60,315 nucleotides of DNA from an uncultured Desulfuromonadales bacterium. Lineage in GTDB: Bacteria; Desulfobacterota; Desulfuromonadia; Desulfuromonadales; Geopsychrobacteraceae. A model generated the notes under the pieces. The model was not told where the DNA came from and ran no database searches. It saw nothing but the letters and a program-made list of their open reading frames with translations. Made by a program: the position numbers and the translations under genes. The stretch is taken from positions 1 through 60,315 of the forward strand of contig CALZHQ010000008.1 of NCBI GenBank assembly GCA_945787295.1, given 5' to 3'. Below are positions 10,242 through 18,853 of this stretch, piece after piece (within the stretch, counting starts at the first letter, position 1; each line of letters opens with the position of its first letter).

Positions 10242-10401
10242 ACGAAAGATGTTTAGCGCAGCTGGTCCTGCTCTTGCGGAGGACCTGCGGGAGAAAAGGA
10301 TTGAAACAGCTTGCCTGAACGACTAAACTGCTTTTTTTGGTCTGGGGACTTTAAATGGTCAGGCCAGTCAGACGTACTTGAGTGAAATGAAATAACCAAA
10401 A

Positions 10402-11199
10402 ATGACACGTATTGATACGACATTCGCGGCCTTGAAGCAGAGGCAGGAAACTGCTTTGATTCCGTTTCTGACCGCCGGAGATCCGGATATTGCCACCACG
10501 GCAAAATTGATTCGCACCCTGGCGGATAACGGTGCCGATCTGATCGAGCTGGGCGTACCCTTCTCCGATCCTATGGCGGATGGACCGACCATTCAGGCCG
10601 CATCGGAGCGGGCGTTGGCTGCTGGCGCGACGGTCGAAAAGGTCTTGCAGCTGGTTGCTGAAGTGCGTACCGATTGTCAGGTGCCGCTGGTATTGATGGG
10701 CTATTACAACCCGATCTTCCGGTACGGTGGCGAGCGGTTTGCTGCAGACGCGGCTGCGGCCGGAGTTGATGGCCTGCTGCTGGTCGATCTGCCGCCGGAA
10801 GAGGCGGGGGAGATCAGTTCCGTGATGCGGGCGGCGGGGATTGCCCTGATCACGCTGTTGGCACCAACGACTCCTCCTGAGCGGATGCAGAAGTTGGCGG
10901 CCGCAGCCGAGGGCTATCTGTACTATGTCTCGATGACTGGGGTCACCGGGGCGCAGAAAATCACACCGGGTGATATCCGTGCCGCGGTTGAGGACATCAA
11001 AGGGATGACCAAGGCTCCGGTCGGGGTCGGCTTCGGCATCGCCACGGTCGAAGACGCCCGGGCGGTCGGAGAATTTGCCGACGGGGTTGTGGTTGGCAGT
11101 GCCTTGGTTAAAATCATAGCTGAAAATGCGCAAAGCGATGAGCTGTTGCCGCGCGTTGGGCGCTTTATCGCTGAGTTGAAACAGGGGCTGGTTAAATAG
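10402..11199 (+). CDS. trpA: Tryptophan synthase alpha chain
   Basis: Cleaves indole-3-glycerol phosphate to indole and glyceraldehyde 3-phosphate and passes indole to TrpB. It is a 265-residue TIM barrel. The catalytic pair Glu49 (IELGVPFSDP) and Asp60 (ADGPTIQ) falls at the canonical positions. It lies 160 bases after the helicase stop, with no T-rich terminator in the gap, so readthrough from the operon is plausible. Confidence 0.97.
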   Translation: MTRIDTTFAALKQRQETALIPFLTAGDPDIATTAKLIRTLADNGADLIELGVPFSDPMADGPTIQAASERALAAGATVEKVLQLVAEVRTDCQVPLVLMGYYNPIFRYGGERFAADAAAAGVDGLLLVDLPPEEAGEISSVMRAAGIALITLLAPTTPPERMQKLAAAAEGYLYYVSMTGVTGAQKITPGDIRAAVEDIKGMTKAPVGVGFGIATVEDARAVGEFADGVVVGSALVKIIAENAQSDELLPRVGRFIAELKQGLVK

Positions 11200-11274
11200 A
11201 CCAGCTGATCTGACGCACGCTGACCGATTATTTCGGCAGCGCTGATCAAGACTGTTAAATCAAAAGGATACTTC

Positions 11275-12123
11275 ATGGGCTGGTTTCGATCGAAAAAATC
11301 ATTGACCGCTTCGGTGGAAAAAAAGAATGTGCAGATGCCGGAAGGGGTCTGGATTAAATGTAAGAACTGTCAGGAAATTATCTACGCCAAGGAGATCGAG
11401 CGGAATCTGAATGTTTGTCCCAAGTGCGATTACCATTTCCGGATCGGAGCCCGTGAGCGGCTCGATCTGGTGATCGACGAGGGAACATTCGTCGAAATGG
11501 ACGCGAAGATGAATTCCGTCGATTTCCTCGATTTCAAGGATTCGAAGAAATACAAGGACCGCATCAAGGCCTCGATTAAAAAGTCCGGTGATGGTGATGC
11601 CGTTATCTGCGGTACGGGCGACCTGGATGGCTTGCCGGTTGTGGTTGCGGTCTTTGATTTCGGTTTCATGGGTGGCAGTATGGGCTCGGTGGTCGGCGAA
11701 AAAATTACCCGGGCGATCGAAAAGGGCTTGGAAACCAATGCCCCGGTTCTGGTCTTCTCTTCTTCCGGTGGTGCGCGGATGCAGGAAAGTATCCTGTCGC
11801 TGATGCAGATGGCTAAAAGCAGTGCCGCGCTGGCCAAGCTGAAAGCGGCCGGGATCCCCTTTATTTCGGTGCTGACCGACCCGACCACCGGTGGTGTGAC
11901 TGCCAGTTTCGCCATGCTCGGCGATCTGAATATTGCTGAGCCACGGGCGCTGATCGGTTTTGCCGGGCCACGGGTTATTGAGCAGACCATCCGTCAGACC
12001 CTGCCGGAAGGCTTCCAGCGCTCCGAATACCTGCTTGAGCACGGCATGGTCGATATGATCGTCCCGCGGCAAGAGATGAAACAGCGCCTGTCGCAGGCCT
12101 TACGTATCTTCGCAAAAAAATAA
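11275..12123 (+). CDS. accD: Acetyl-CoA carboxylase carboxyltransferase subunit beta
   Basis: With AccA it transfers the carboxyl group from carboxybiotin to acetyl-CoA, making malonyl-CoA for fatty acid synthesis. The N-terminal zinc ribbon is complete (CKNC at about residues 26-29 and CPKC at about 45-48). The carboxyltransferase core includes [11 protein letters not shown] and [21 protein letters not shown] precedes the ATG. accD-folC after trpA is a common proteobacterial order. Confidence 0.97.
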   Translation: MGWFRSKKSLTASVEKKNVQMPEGVWIKCKNCQEIIYAKEIERNLNVCPKCDYHFRIGARERLDLVIDEGTFVEMDAKMNSVDFLDFKDSKKYKDRIKASIKKSGDGDAVICGTGDLDGLPVVVAVFDFGFMGGSMGSVVGEKITRAIEKGLETNAPVLVFSSSGGARMQESILSLMQMAKSSAALAKLKAAGIPFISVLTDPTTGGVTASFAMLGDLNIAEPRALIGFAGPRVIEQTIRQTLPEGFQRSEYLLEHGMVDMIVPRQEMKQRLSQALRIFAKK

Positions 12124-12126
12124 TTG

Positions 12127-13407
12127 ATGGGTAATAGCTACCAGGCGAGTCTCGATTACCTCTACTCGCTGCAGCTGTTCGGCATCAAACTGGGGCTGGA
12201 GAATATCCAGCGGCTCCTGGAACGACTCGATAATCCGCAGCGCAAACTGCGGATTATTCATATTGCCGGGACCAACGGCAAGGGGTCGACAGCGGCCGCG
12301 CTGGCGAATGTTTTCAAGTCAGCCGGGATCAAGGCCGGTCTCTACACGTCGCCGCATCTACACAGTTTTACCGAAAGGGTTCGGCTCGACACCGAGCAGA
12401 TCGGTGAAGTCGATGTGGTCAAGCTGACCGAGGAGATACGTCCATATGCGGAAGAGTTGCGGACGACCTTTTTTGAGTTCACAACTGCCCTGGCTCTGCT
12501 CTATTTTCAGCGCCGCGGTGCCGAATGGGCGATCCTAGAAACCGGCCTCGGCGGTCGCCTCGATGCTACCAACGCTGTCGAGCCGGAACTCTGCCTAGTC
12601 ACGCCGATCGCACTCGATCACACGGCCTATCTGGGGGAGACGCTGGCCGAAGTTGCAGCGGAGAAGGCCGGAATCTTCAAGCCGGGTGTCGCGGTAATCA
12701 GCAGCAGACAACAGGCAGCTGCTGAGCAGGTGTTAAGGCAGCGGGCTGCGGAGTTGCAGTCGGCATTGTTTCTGGCGGAAAGTGATTACGCCTGGGATTC
12801 CACTGTTGATGGATTCTCTTTTCGTGGTTTTGCTACTCTATTGACCGATCTTCAGCCGAAGCTGGTCGGTCGCCATCAACATCAGAATCTGGCGCTGGCG
12901 TTGGCTGCCGTCGCCTGGCTACGGCGAAGCGGTATCGCCATTTCCGACGCTGCTATGCGTCAGGGGATCGAACAGACCCGCTGGCCAGGGCGCTTGGAGT
13001 GGTTGCCAGGGAGGGTGCTGCTCGATGGTGCGCATAATGCGGCCGGGGCAGAGGTCCTGGCCGCTTATTTGGAACAACACGACCTTCGACGGCTGCACCT
13101 GGTGGTTGGCTTGAAGGCAGACAAGCAGGCTGCCGAGTTGTTGCGCCCGCTACTGCCTTTTGTTGCGCGGCTCTATGCGGTTCGGCCGCCGGTCGATGAG
13201 TCGATCGACCCGGAAAAACTGGTGCAACTGGCGACAAAGTCGGGTATTCTGGCCGCCGAGTATGCTGATCCACAGGCGGCAGTATCGGCCGCGCAGCATT
13301 ATCGGCAGCGTGGACAGGTCCTGTTGGTGGCCGGTTCCCTCTTTTTGGTGGCCGCTGTCCGTGAAATGCTTTTGCCTGCGACTGAACTTTTATCGATTTC
13401 AGACTGA
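12127..13407 (+). CDS. folC: Folylpolyglutamate / dihydrofolate synthase
   Basis: A Mur-ligase-type enzyme that adds glutamate to dihydropteroate and to folates using ATP. The P-loop is HIAGTNGKGSTAAAL near residue 45. Other landmarks are TSPHLHSFTERV, ETGLGGRLDATN, TPIALDHTAYLG and LDGAHN. The stop of accD is followed immediately by TTG ATG. I use the ATG at 12127. It is about 426 residues, typical of the family. Confidence 0.94.
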   Translation: MGNSYQASLDYLYSLQLFGIKLGLENIQRLLERLDNPQRKLRIIHIAGTNGKGSTAAALANVFKSAGIKAGLYTSPHLHSFTERVRLDTEQIGEVDVVKLTEEIRPYAEELRTTFFEFTTALALLYFQRRGAEWAILETGLGGRLDATNAVEPELCLVTPIALDHTAYLGETLAEVAAEKAGIFKPGVAVISSRQQAAAEQVLRQRAAELQSALFLAESDYAWDSTVDGFSFRGFATLLTDLQPKLVGRHQHQNLALALAAVAWLRRSGIAISDAAMRQGIEQTRWPGRLEWLPGRVLLDGAHNAAGAEVLAAYLEQHDLRRLHLVVGLKADKQAAELLRPLLPFVARLYAVRPPVDESIDPEKLVQLATKSGILAAEYADPQAAVSAAQHYRQRGQVLLVAGSLFLVAAVREMLLPATELLSISD

Positions 13408-13431
13408 TTTACTGCGGATTCTTATTTACTG

Positions 13432-15492
13432 ATGCTGTTGCGCCTGCTTACCATCTTCGTCCTTATTTGTTGGCCATTTGTTGCTTCTGCGGCGGACTGG
13501 AGCCAGGTTGGAGAGACTGGTGTGCCGGTTAACCTGGAGGCCGACGAGCTGAATTACGACAAAGCCAGCGGCCGTTACCGGGCCAGCGGCAATGTCCAGC
13601 TGACCCAGGGGGAAATGGAGGTCCGCAGCCGGATTCTCTGGTGGAATCAGGCCAGCGGGGAGATCGAGGCGGAAGGGGATGTCGAGCTGACCTCCCCCGA
13701 TGAGCAGATGTCGGGCAGCAGGGTGCAATATAATTTGGAGAAAGGCACCGGTGTTGTCGAAGATGGACAGGTTTTTCTACGTGAGCAGAACCTGCATGTC
13801 CGCGGTAAGCAGATTGAGCGGCGGGGCGAGTTCGAGTACCGGATTGTCGATGGGACCTTTACTACCTGTGATGGCGAGGTTCCGTCCTGGAAGTTCGGTG
13901 CCGAGCAACTGGACGTGACCCTGGAAGGCTATGCCAAGGCCAAGAACGCGGTCTTTTATCTGAAAGATGTTCCCTCCTTTTACGTTCCCTATATCCTCTA
14001 TCCGGTTAAAACCGAACGGGAATCCGGTTTATTAACCCCGCGACTCGGCTATTCGGAACGGCGCGGCTTTCAGTTTAACGGTGCCTATTACCAGGTGCTC
14101 GGCGTTAATCAGGATGCCACCATCTTCTTCGACTACCTGAGCGAAATGGGATTGGGTAAAGGTCTCGAATACCGGTACATCTTCGGCAAAGACAACGCCG
14201 GTGAAGCGCGGGTCTACCATATCGATGTCGATGAGGTCGACGGGGTTGAGGTCGGTGAAGAGCGTTATGCTCTGGAATGGCAACATGACGGCGAGTTGCC
14301 GGGCGGAGTGCGAATGGTTGCCGATGCCCTCTATGTTGATGATGATGATTATTTCGAGGATTTCGGTGAAGTTGCCGAAGACTACAATAAAGACAAGGTC
14401 CAGTCGATTTTCTCATTGAGCAAAAACTGGGGCAAGTACAACCTGGTCGGCCAATTCAAGTACACCAAGGATCTGGAACTGGATGACCCGACCACGCTGC
14501 AGCTGTTGCCGCGCATCAACTTTGACGCGACCCGGCAGCGGATCGGTAAGTCGGTTTTCTACTATGAGCTGGAATCCGAATACACGAACTACTGGCGCGA
14601 TGAGGGGCTGCGCGGCGAGCGCTTAATGCTGCGGCCGGGCTTGTCGGCCAGCCTGCAGTTGTTTGATGCGATCGATGTCACACCGACGGTTGCCTACCGT
14701 GATCGTTATTACTGGGGGCTGAGTGATGATTCCGCTAGCGTACAGGAAGGGATTGTCGAGTTTTCGACCAAGGTGACCACCAAGCTGCAACGGGTTTATG
14801 AGCAGCCGATCGGTGCAATCGACAAGTTGCGTCACAGCATCGAGCCGGAAGTGACCTATTTGTATACGCCGGAAATTGATCAGAGCCACCTGCCCTATTT
14901 TGACAGTAACGACCGGATCGCCGAGGCGAACCGGATCGAATATGCGCTGGTGCAGCGGTTTACCGCCCGTTTCGATCAGGATGAAGGGATGCCGACCTAT
15001 CGGGAGCTGGTTTATCTGCGGCTCTCGCAAAGCTACGATCTGCGTGAAGAGGCGGAGGAGCAACCTTTCTCGGCGATCCGTGGTCAGTTGACCCTGCTGC
15101 CGACCGACTGGGCAAAGCTGCGCGTCGACAGCAGTTTCGATGTCGACCAGGGAGAATGGAGCAAGGTTGCCGTCGAGGCCGATGTGCATGACCAGCGCGA
15201 AAATTCTCTCAGTGTCAACTACCGTCGCGACCGCGACGCAGAGCTCGAATACGGTTCGCTGAAGCTGGGTGTCGCATTTCTCAAGCCGGTCTATCTCAGT
15301 TATGAAAAACGTTACGATTTCAAGGAGAGTGAGCAGCTGGAAGATGTGCTGGGTGTCGAATATCGCCAGCAGTGCTGGAGTGCTCTGCTGACCTTCCGTG
15401 AGAACGAAACCGATCGTTCGGTGCTGCTGAGCTTCACCATGAAGGGGATCGGCCCGGTCGGCGGTGTCAGCGGCAGCCTGGGTGGTTTCTGA
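13432..15492 (+). CDS. lptD: LPS-assembly outer membrane protein
   Basis: The outer-membrane translocon that inserts lipopolysaccharide. A signal peptide covers residues 1-20 (cut near ASA-AD). An OstA/LptA-like periplasmic domain runs from about 30 to 130 (VNLEADELNYDKASG), followed by a beta-barrel to residue 686. Only two cysteines lie in the mature chain, Cys146 (FTTCDGEVPSW) and Cys648 (RQQCWSALL). E. coli LptD has four, so this protein could form one N-to-barrel disulfide. A terminator follows at 15576-15600. Confidence 0.93.
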   Translation: MLLRLLTIFVLICWPFVASAADWSQVGETGVPVNLEADELNYDKASGRYRASGNVQLTQGEMEVRSRILWWNQASGEIEAEGDVELTSPDEQMSGSRVQYNLEKGTGVVEDGQVFLREQNLHVRGKQIERRGEFEYRIVDGTFTTCDGEVPSWKFGAEQLDVTLEGYAKAKNAVFYLKDVPSFYVPYILYPVKTERESGLLTPRLGYSERRGFQFNGAYYQVLGVNQDATIFFDYLSEMGLGKGLEYRYIFGKDNAGEARVYHIDVDEVDGVEVGEERYALEWQHDGELPGGVRMVADALYVDDDDYFEDFGEVAEDYNKDKVQSIFSLSKNWGKYNLVGQFKYTKDLELDDPTTLQLLPRINFDATRQRIGKSVFYYELESEYTNYWRDEGLRGERLMLRPGLSASLQLFDAIDVTPTVAYRDRYYWGLSDDSASVQEGIVEFSTKVTTKLQRVYEQPIGAIDKLRHSIEPEVTYLYTPEIDQSHLPYFDSNDRIAEANRIEYALVQRFTARFDQDEGMPTYRELVYLRLSQSYDLREEAEEQPFSAIRGQLTLLPTDWAKLRVDSSFDVDQGEWSKVAVEADVHDQRENSLSVNYRRDRDAELEYGSLKLGVAFLKPVYLSYEKRYDFKESEQLEDVLGVEYRQQCWSALLTFRENETDRSVLLSFTMKGIGPVGGVSGSLGGF

Positions 15493-15575
15493 ACCAGGAA
15501 AAGATGAGTTGACGCCTTACTGTCGGCATGCGAAGCTTGCCCGCGGAACATCGACCGTTAGAGAATGAACGGGCA

Positions 15576-15600
15576 GGCGGGAGTTCCCGCCAGTTTTTTT
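15576..15600 (+). terminator. Intrinsic terminator after lptD
   Basis: GGCGGGA and TCCCGCC are inverted, with AG and seven Ts directly after. It lies upstream of the ribosome site of the FtsB-like gene, so that gene must have readthrough or its own promoter. Confidence 0.75.
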
Positions 15601-15629
15601 GTCAGCACATTGAGTTCGTGGAGGTTTGC

Positions 15630-15944
15630 TTGGCCCCTGCCCGTGAGCCGGCGGTAGCCGGCAATAAGAATTTGGTGACCATCTGGCTGGTGGTGATTAT
15701 CCTGATGATGCTCGGTTATGCCGTTTTTGGTGAGCGCGGGGTCGTACGGATTGTGAAAGCCGAGCGGCAGAAGGAACAGTTAGAGGCAGAACTTTCAGCG
15801 CTGCAACAGCAACAGCAGCAGCTGCGCGAAGAGATTGATCGCTTACAGCATGATAAAGATTACTGGGAGCAGCTGGCCCGCAAGAAGCTGGGCATGGTGC
15901 GCGAAGGGGAGTTGATTTACCATCTCCCGCCCAAGGACGAATAG
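15630..15944 (+). CDS. FtsB/DivIC-like septum formation initiator
   Basis: A 104-residue bitopic protein: a short cytoplasmic N-terminus, one membrane helix (LVTIWLVVIILMMLGYAVF), and an extracytoplasmic coiled coil rich in Glu and Gln (LEAELSALQQQQQQLREEIDRL). It then ends in the YWEQLARKKLGMVREGE motif typical of FtsB/DivIC divisome proteins. I choose TTG at 15630 because GTGGAGG at 15618-15624 is correctly spaced. The longer open frame from 15528 would have to be read through the terminator hairpin and has no ribosome site. Confidence 0.85.
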   Translation: MAPAREPAVAGNKNLVTIWLVVIILMMLGYAVFGERGVVRIVKAERQKEQLEAELSALQQQQQQLREEIDRLQHDKDYWEQLARKKLGMVREGELIYHLPPKDE

Positions 15945-15961
15945 AAAAGGCCGTTTGAAGA

Positions 15962-17623
15962 ATGAAAGAGCAGTTAAGAGAGGCGATTAAAGACGCCCTG
16001 CAGCAATGTTATGATGCTGGCAGTCTCAGTTCAGGAGAAATGCCGCTAGAGATTCAGCTTGAGGTGCCGAAGAACCCTGAGCATGGCGATTTTGCCAGTA
16101 ATCTGGCCATGACTATGGCCAAAGCGGAGCGCAAGGCCCCCCGACAGATCGCCGAGGCGTTGGTGGCAGCGCTGCAAAACAATCCGCTCTGCGATAAAAT
16201 CGAGATTGCCGGGCCCGGCTTTATCAACTTTCGGCTTGCGCCGGGCTGCTGGTACGGAGTGCTCGACCAGGTAATGAAAGAGGGCGCTCAATACGGGCGC
16301 AGCCAGATCGGCGCCGGAACCAAAATTCAGGTGGAATTTGTCAGCGCCAACCCGACTGGTCCCTTGCATATCGGCCACGGTCGTGGTGCGGTGGTTGGTG
16401 ATGCCGTGGCCGCGGTGCTGCAGGCGGCCGGGTTCGAAGTTCAACGCGAATACTATGTCAACGATGCCGGCAATCAGGTCAAGACTCTCGGTCTGTCGAT
16501 TCTGCTGCGGCTGCGCGAGTTGCAGGGGGACACGATAGAGTTTCCCGAGGATGGCTACCAGGCAGAATACGTCCGCGAACTGGCCGCCAAACTGCAGGCT
16601 GAAAAGGGTGAGCTGAGAGATCTGGCTGATGCCGAGGCGATCGAAATCTGCGCCCGCTTCGGGGTGGAGCAGGTGCTTGGCTGGATCGACGAGGACCTCA
16701 AGGCCTTCGGTATTGAGTTTGACAACTGGTACAGCGAACAGAGCCTTTACGATCGCAACATGGTCGATAATGAGTTGGGCAAGCTGAAAGCAAAGGGCCT
16801 ATCCTTCGAGCAGGATGAGGCTCTCTGGTTGCGGACCACCGACTATGGTGACGACAAGGACCGGGTGCTGATCAAGTCGGACGGCAGCTACACCTATTTC
16901 GCCTCCGATGTTGCCTACCACATGGAAAAGTTCGAGCGCGGCTTCGACCGGGTCATCGATGTCTGGGGGGCTGACCATCACGGCTACATCCCGCGGATGA
17001 AGGCGATGCTCGCCGGTCTTGGCCATCCGCCGGAAGATCTCGAAGTGCTGTTGATCCAGATGGTCAACCTGTTGCGTGACGGACAGCCCTTTATCATGGG
17101 CAAGCGCTCGGGGAACTTTATCACCCTGCGTGAAGTGATCGACGAAGTCGGCAGCGATGCTTGCCGCTTCTTCTTTTTGATCCGACGGTGTGACAGTCAG
17201 CTCGATTTTGACCTGGAGCTGGCCAAGCAGCAGAGTACCGATAACCCGGTTTATTATGTCCAGTATGCCCATGCGCGGGTCTGCAGCATTAATCGCAACG
17301 CTGCTGAGTCCGGCGTCGCACAGCCGCAGACCGGAGCGGTTGATCTGATCAAACTGGAGCTCGAAGAAGAGCTGGCGCTGGCCAAGCAATTGGCCCGTTT
17401 CCAGGAGATGATCGTCGGCGCGGCGCAGCATTATGAACCGCACCGGGTGGTTTTTTATCTGCAGGACCTGGCGGCCCAGTTCCATAGCTACTATAATCGG
17501 CAGCGGGTGCTGGTCGATGACCTGGCCACCACTCAGGCTCGTTTGTATCTTGTCAACTGTGTCCGGATTGTGTTGGCCAACGCTCTGCACCTGCTCGGCG
17601 TTTCGGCCCCGGAACAGATGTAA
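15962..17623 (+). CDS. argS: Arginyl-tRNA synthetase
   Basis: A class I tRNA synthetase that charges tRNA-Arg. The 553 residues include the N-terminal tRNA-recognition domain, SANPTGPLHIGHGRGAVVGD (HIGH signature at about residue 128), WGADHHGYIPRM, MGKRSGNFITL in the KMSKS position, and a C-terminal anticodon-binding domain. The KMSK lysine motif is degenerate, as is usual for ArgS. Confidence 0.97.
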   Translation: MKEQLREAIKDALQQCYDAGSLSSGEMPLEIQLEVPKNPEHGDFASNLAMTMAKAERKAPRQIAEALVAALQNNPLCDKIEIAGPGFINFRLAPGCWYGVLDQVMKEGAQYGRSQIGAGTKIQVEFVSANPTGPLHIGHGRGAVVGDAVAAVLQAAGFEVQREYYVNDAGNQVKTLGLSILLRLRELQGDTIEFPEDGYQAEYVRELAAKLQAEKGELRDLADAEAIEICARFGVEQVLGWIDEDLKAFGIEFDNWYSEQSLYDRNMVDNELGKLKAKGLSFEQDEALWLRTTDYGDDKDRVLIKSDGSYTYFASDVAYHMEKFERGFDRVIDVWGADHHGYIPRMKAMLAGLGHPPEDLEVLLIQMVNLLRDGQPFIMGKRSGNFITLREVIDEVGSDACRFFFLIRRCDSQLDFDLELAKQQSTDNPVYYVQYAHARVCSINRNAAESGVAQPQTGAVDLIKLELEEELALAKQLARFQEMIVGAAQHYEPHRVVFYLQDLAAQFHSYYNRQRVLVDDLATTQARLYLVNCVRIVLANALHLLGVSAPEQM

Positions 17624-17632
17624 GGGGGAACC

Positions 17633-18388
17633 ATGAACACAGCGACGAAAACACGTGCTCAGCGGCGGATGGAAAAGAAGCAGGCCCTGATCCTTTTGGT
17701 TCTGGTGCTGGCGGTTTCACTGGCTAGTTTTTTCCTCGGTGCGGTTGTCGGACGTCAAGGGGCAGAACGGGAGTTGGTGCAAAAACAGCAGGTGGCGGAA
17801 CGGATTCTCGTCACCCCGAGTGCTGAGTCGGCTGCAGACGCTGCAGCACCGGTTGCGGCTGAGAAGGATGAAGCAGCCACCGCCGAGTCTACTGAGCAGG
17901 CAACAGAAGAAACCAAGCTGACTTTTTACGATAATCTGGCCAAAGAAGAGGCTGTTCCGCTTGGCAGTGGAATTAACCTGCCACCGCAGGCCGAGGTTGC
18001 TAAGAAGCTGGCGGTGCAGCCGCCGATCGACTTGCCTGATAAGCCGATTGTCAAGAAGCAAGTTTCTGCCGTAGCACAGCCGAAGTTGGAACCGTCCGCT
18101 CCGGTCAGCGTTGTTGAAGAAGCAACTTTGCTTATGCCGAAGAGTGACCCTAAGGGACGTTATGCCGTGCAGGTCGGCTCCTTTGCTGCCGCTGCCGATG
18201 CCGGAGCCTTTAAAAAACAGCTGAGCAATAAAGGTTACCCGGCCTTCGTTATCGAGGCAGACCTGGGTGCCAAGGGCCTCTGGTACCGGGTCAAGATCGG
18301 TCCGTACCAGGATGGTGCAGATGCCAAATCGGTTTTGACGCTGATCGATAAAAAAGAGCAAATCAAGGGGTTTATCTCGCGCCAATAG
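17633..18388 (+). CDS. SPOR-domain membrane protein
   Basis: 251 residues: a basic cytoplasmic N-terminus, a membrane helix at about 20-42 (ALILLVLVLAVSLASFFLGAVVG), a long Ala/Glu/Pro-rich linker, and a SPOR domain from about 172 to the end (RYAVQVGSFAAAADAGAFKKQL). SPOR domains bind denuded glycan strands at division septa. It follows argS by nine bases and ends at a terminator. Its position close to the FtsB-like gene fits a role in division, but the exact function is unknown. Confidence 0.88.
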   Translation: MNTATKTRAQRRMEKKQALILLVLVLAVSLASFFLGAVVGRQGAERELVQKQQVAERILVTPSAESAADAAAPVAAEKDEAATAESTEQATEETKLTFYDNLAKEEAVPLGSGINLPPQAEVAKKLAVQPPIDLPDKPIVKKQVSAVAQPKLEPSAPVSVVEEATLLMPKSDPKGRYAVQVGSFAAAADAGAFKKQLSNKGYPAFVIEADLGAKGLWYRVKIGPYQDGADAKSVLTLIDKKEQIKGFISRQ

Positions 18389-18418
18389 CGCAATCTGGAG
18401 CTTGTGGATAGTTGATGA

Positions 18419-18457
18419 GGCCCTGTTGCACTATGTCGCGGCAGGGCCGTTTTTTTG
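18419..18457 (+). terminator. Intrinsic terminator after the SPOR-domain gene
   Basis: GGCCCTG (18419-18425) pairs with CAGGGCC (18442-18448), followed by G and a run of Ts. It separates the argS-SPOR transcript from the tRNA promoter. Confidence 0.85.
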
Positions 18458-18458
18458 C

Positions 18459-18487
18459 TTGACATTTTGTCGGCAGAATACTATTTT
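18459..18487 (+). promoter_or_regulatory. Strong sigma-70 promoter of the tRNA gene
   Basis: A perfect -35 TTGACA (18459-18464), a 17-base spacer and a TATTTT -10 (18482-18487) end about 12 bases before the tRNA. This is near consensus, as expected for a stable-RNA promoter. Confidence 0.8.
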
Positions 18488-18499
18488 CCTGCCTCGTGT

Positions 18500-18600
<101 letters not shown>

Positions 18601-18607
18601 TATAATT

Positions 18608-18645
18608 AAGCGACCTATTTCATAAGAAGTGGGTCGCTTTTTTTT
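18608..18645 (+). terminator. Intrinsic terminator of the tRNA gene
   Basis: AAGCGACC (18608-18615) and GGTCGCTT (18632-18639) form the stem, running into a stretch of eight Ts. With the promoter upstream it defines a monocistronic tRNA unit. Confidence 0.88.
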
Positions 18646-18853
18646 GTCTTTTCCTCTTGTTGCCAGAAATCTGTCAGACCTCATGTGCTATTTGTCTGCT
18701 CATTAAATGTAGTGAGGTTTCGTAATGATCTGGGGGTTCGGGAGGGGGGAGCCCGGAACAGTGTGGCCCTTATCTGGTGAGATGAATTCTTATCGGGTGG
18801 GGGCTTTTCTTTTTCGTTGCGGACGTTCGGCCTTGTCGCTAGTCTAGGTTGTT

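Noticed and set aside
15528..15629. N-terminal extension of the FtsB-like protein
   Set aside because: It would be read through a terminator hairpin and has no ribosome site. A good one exists for the TTG at 15630.
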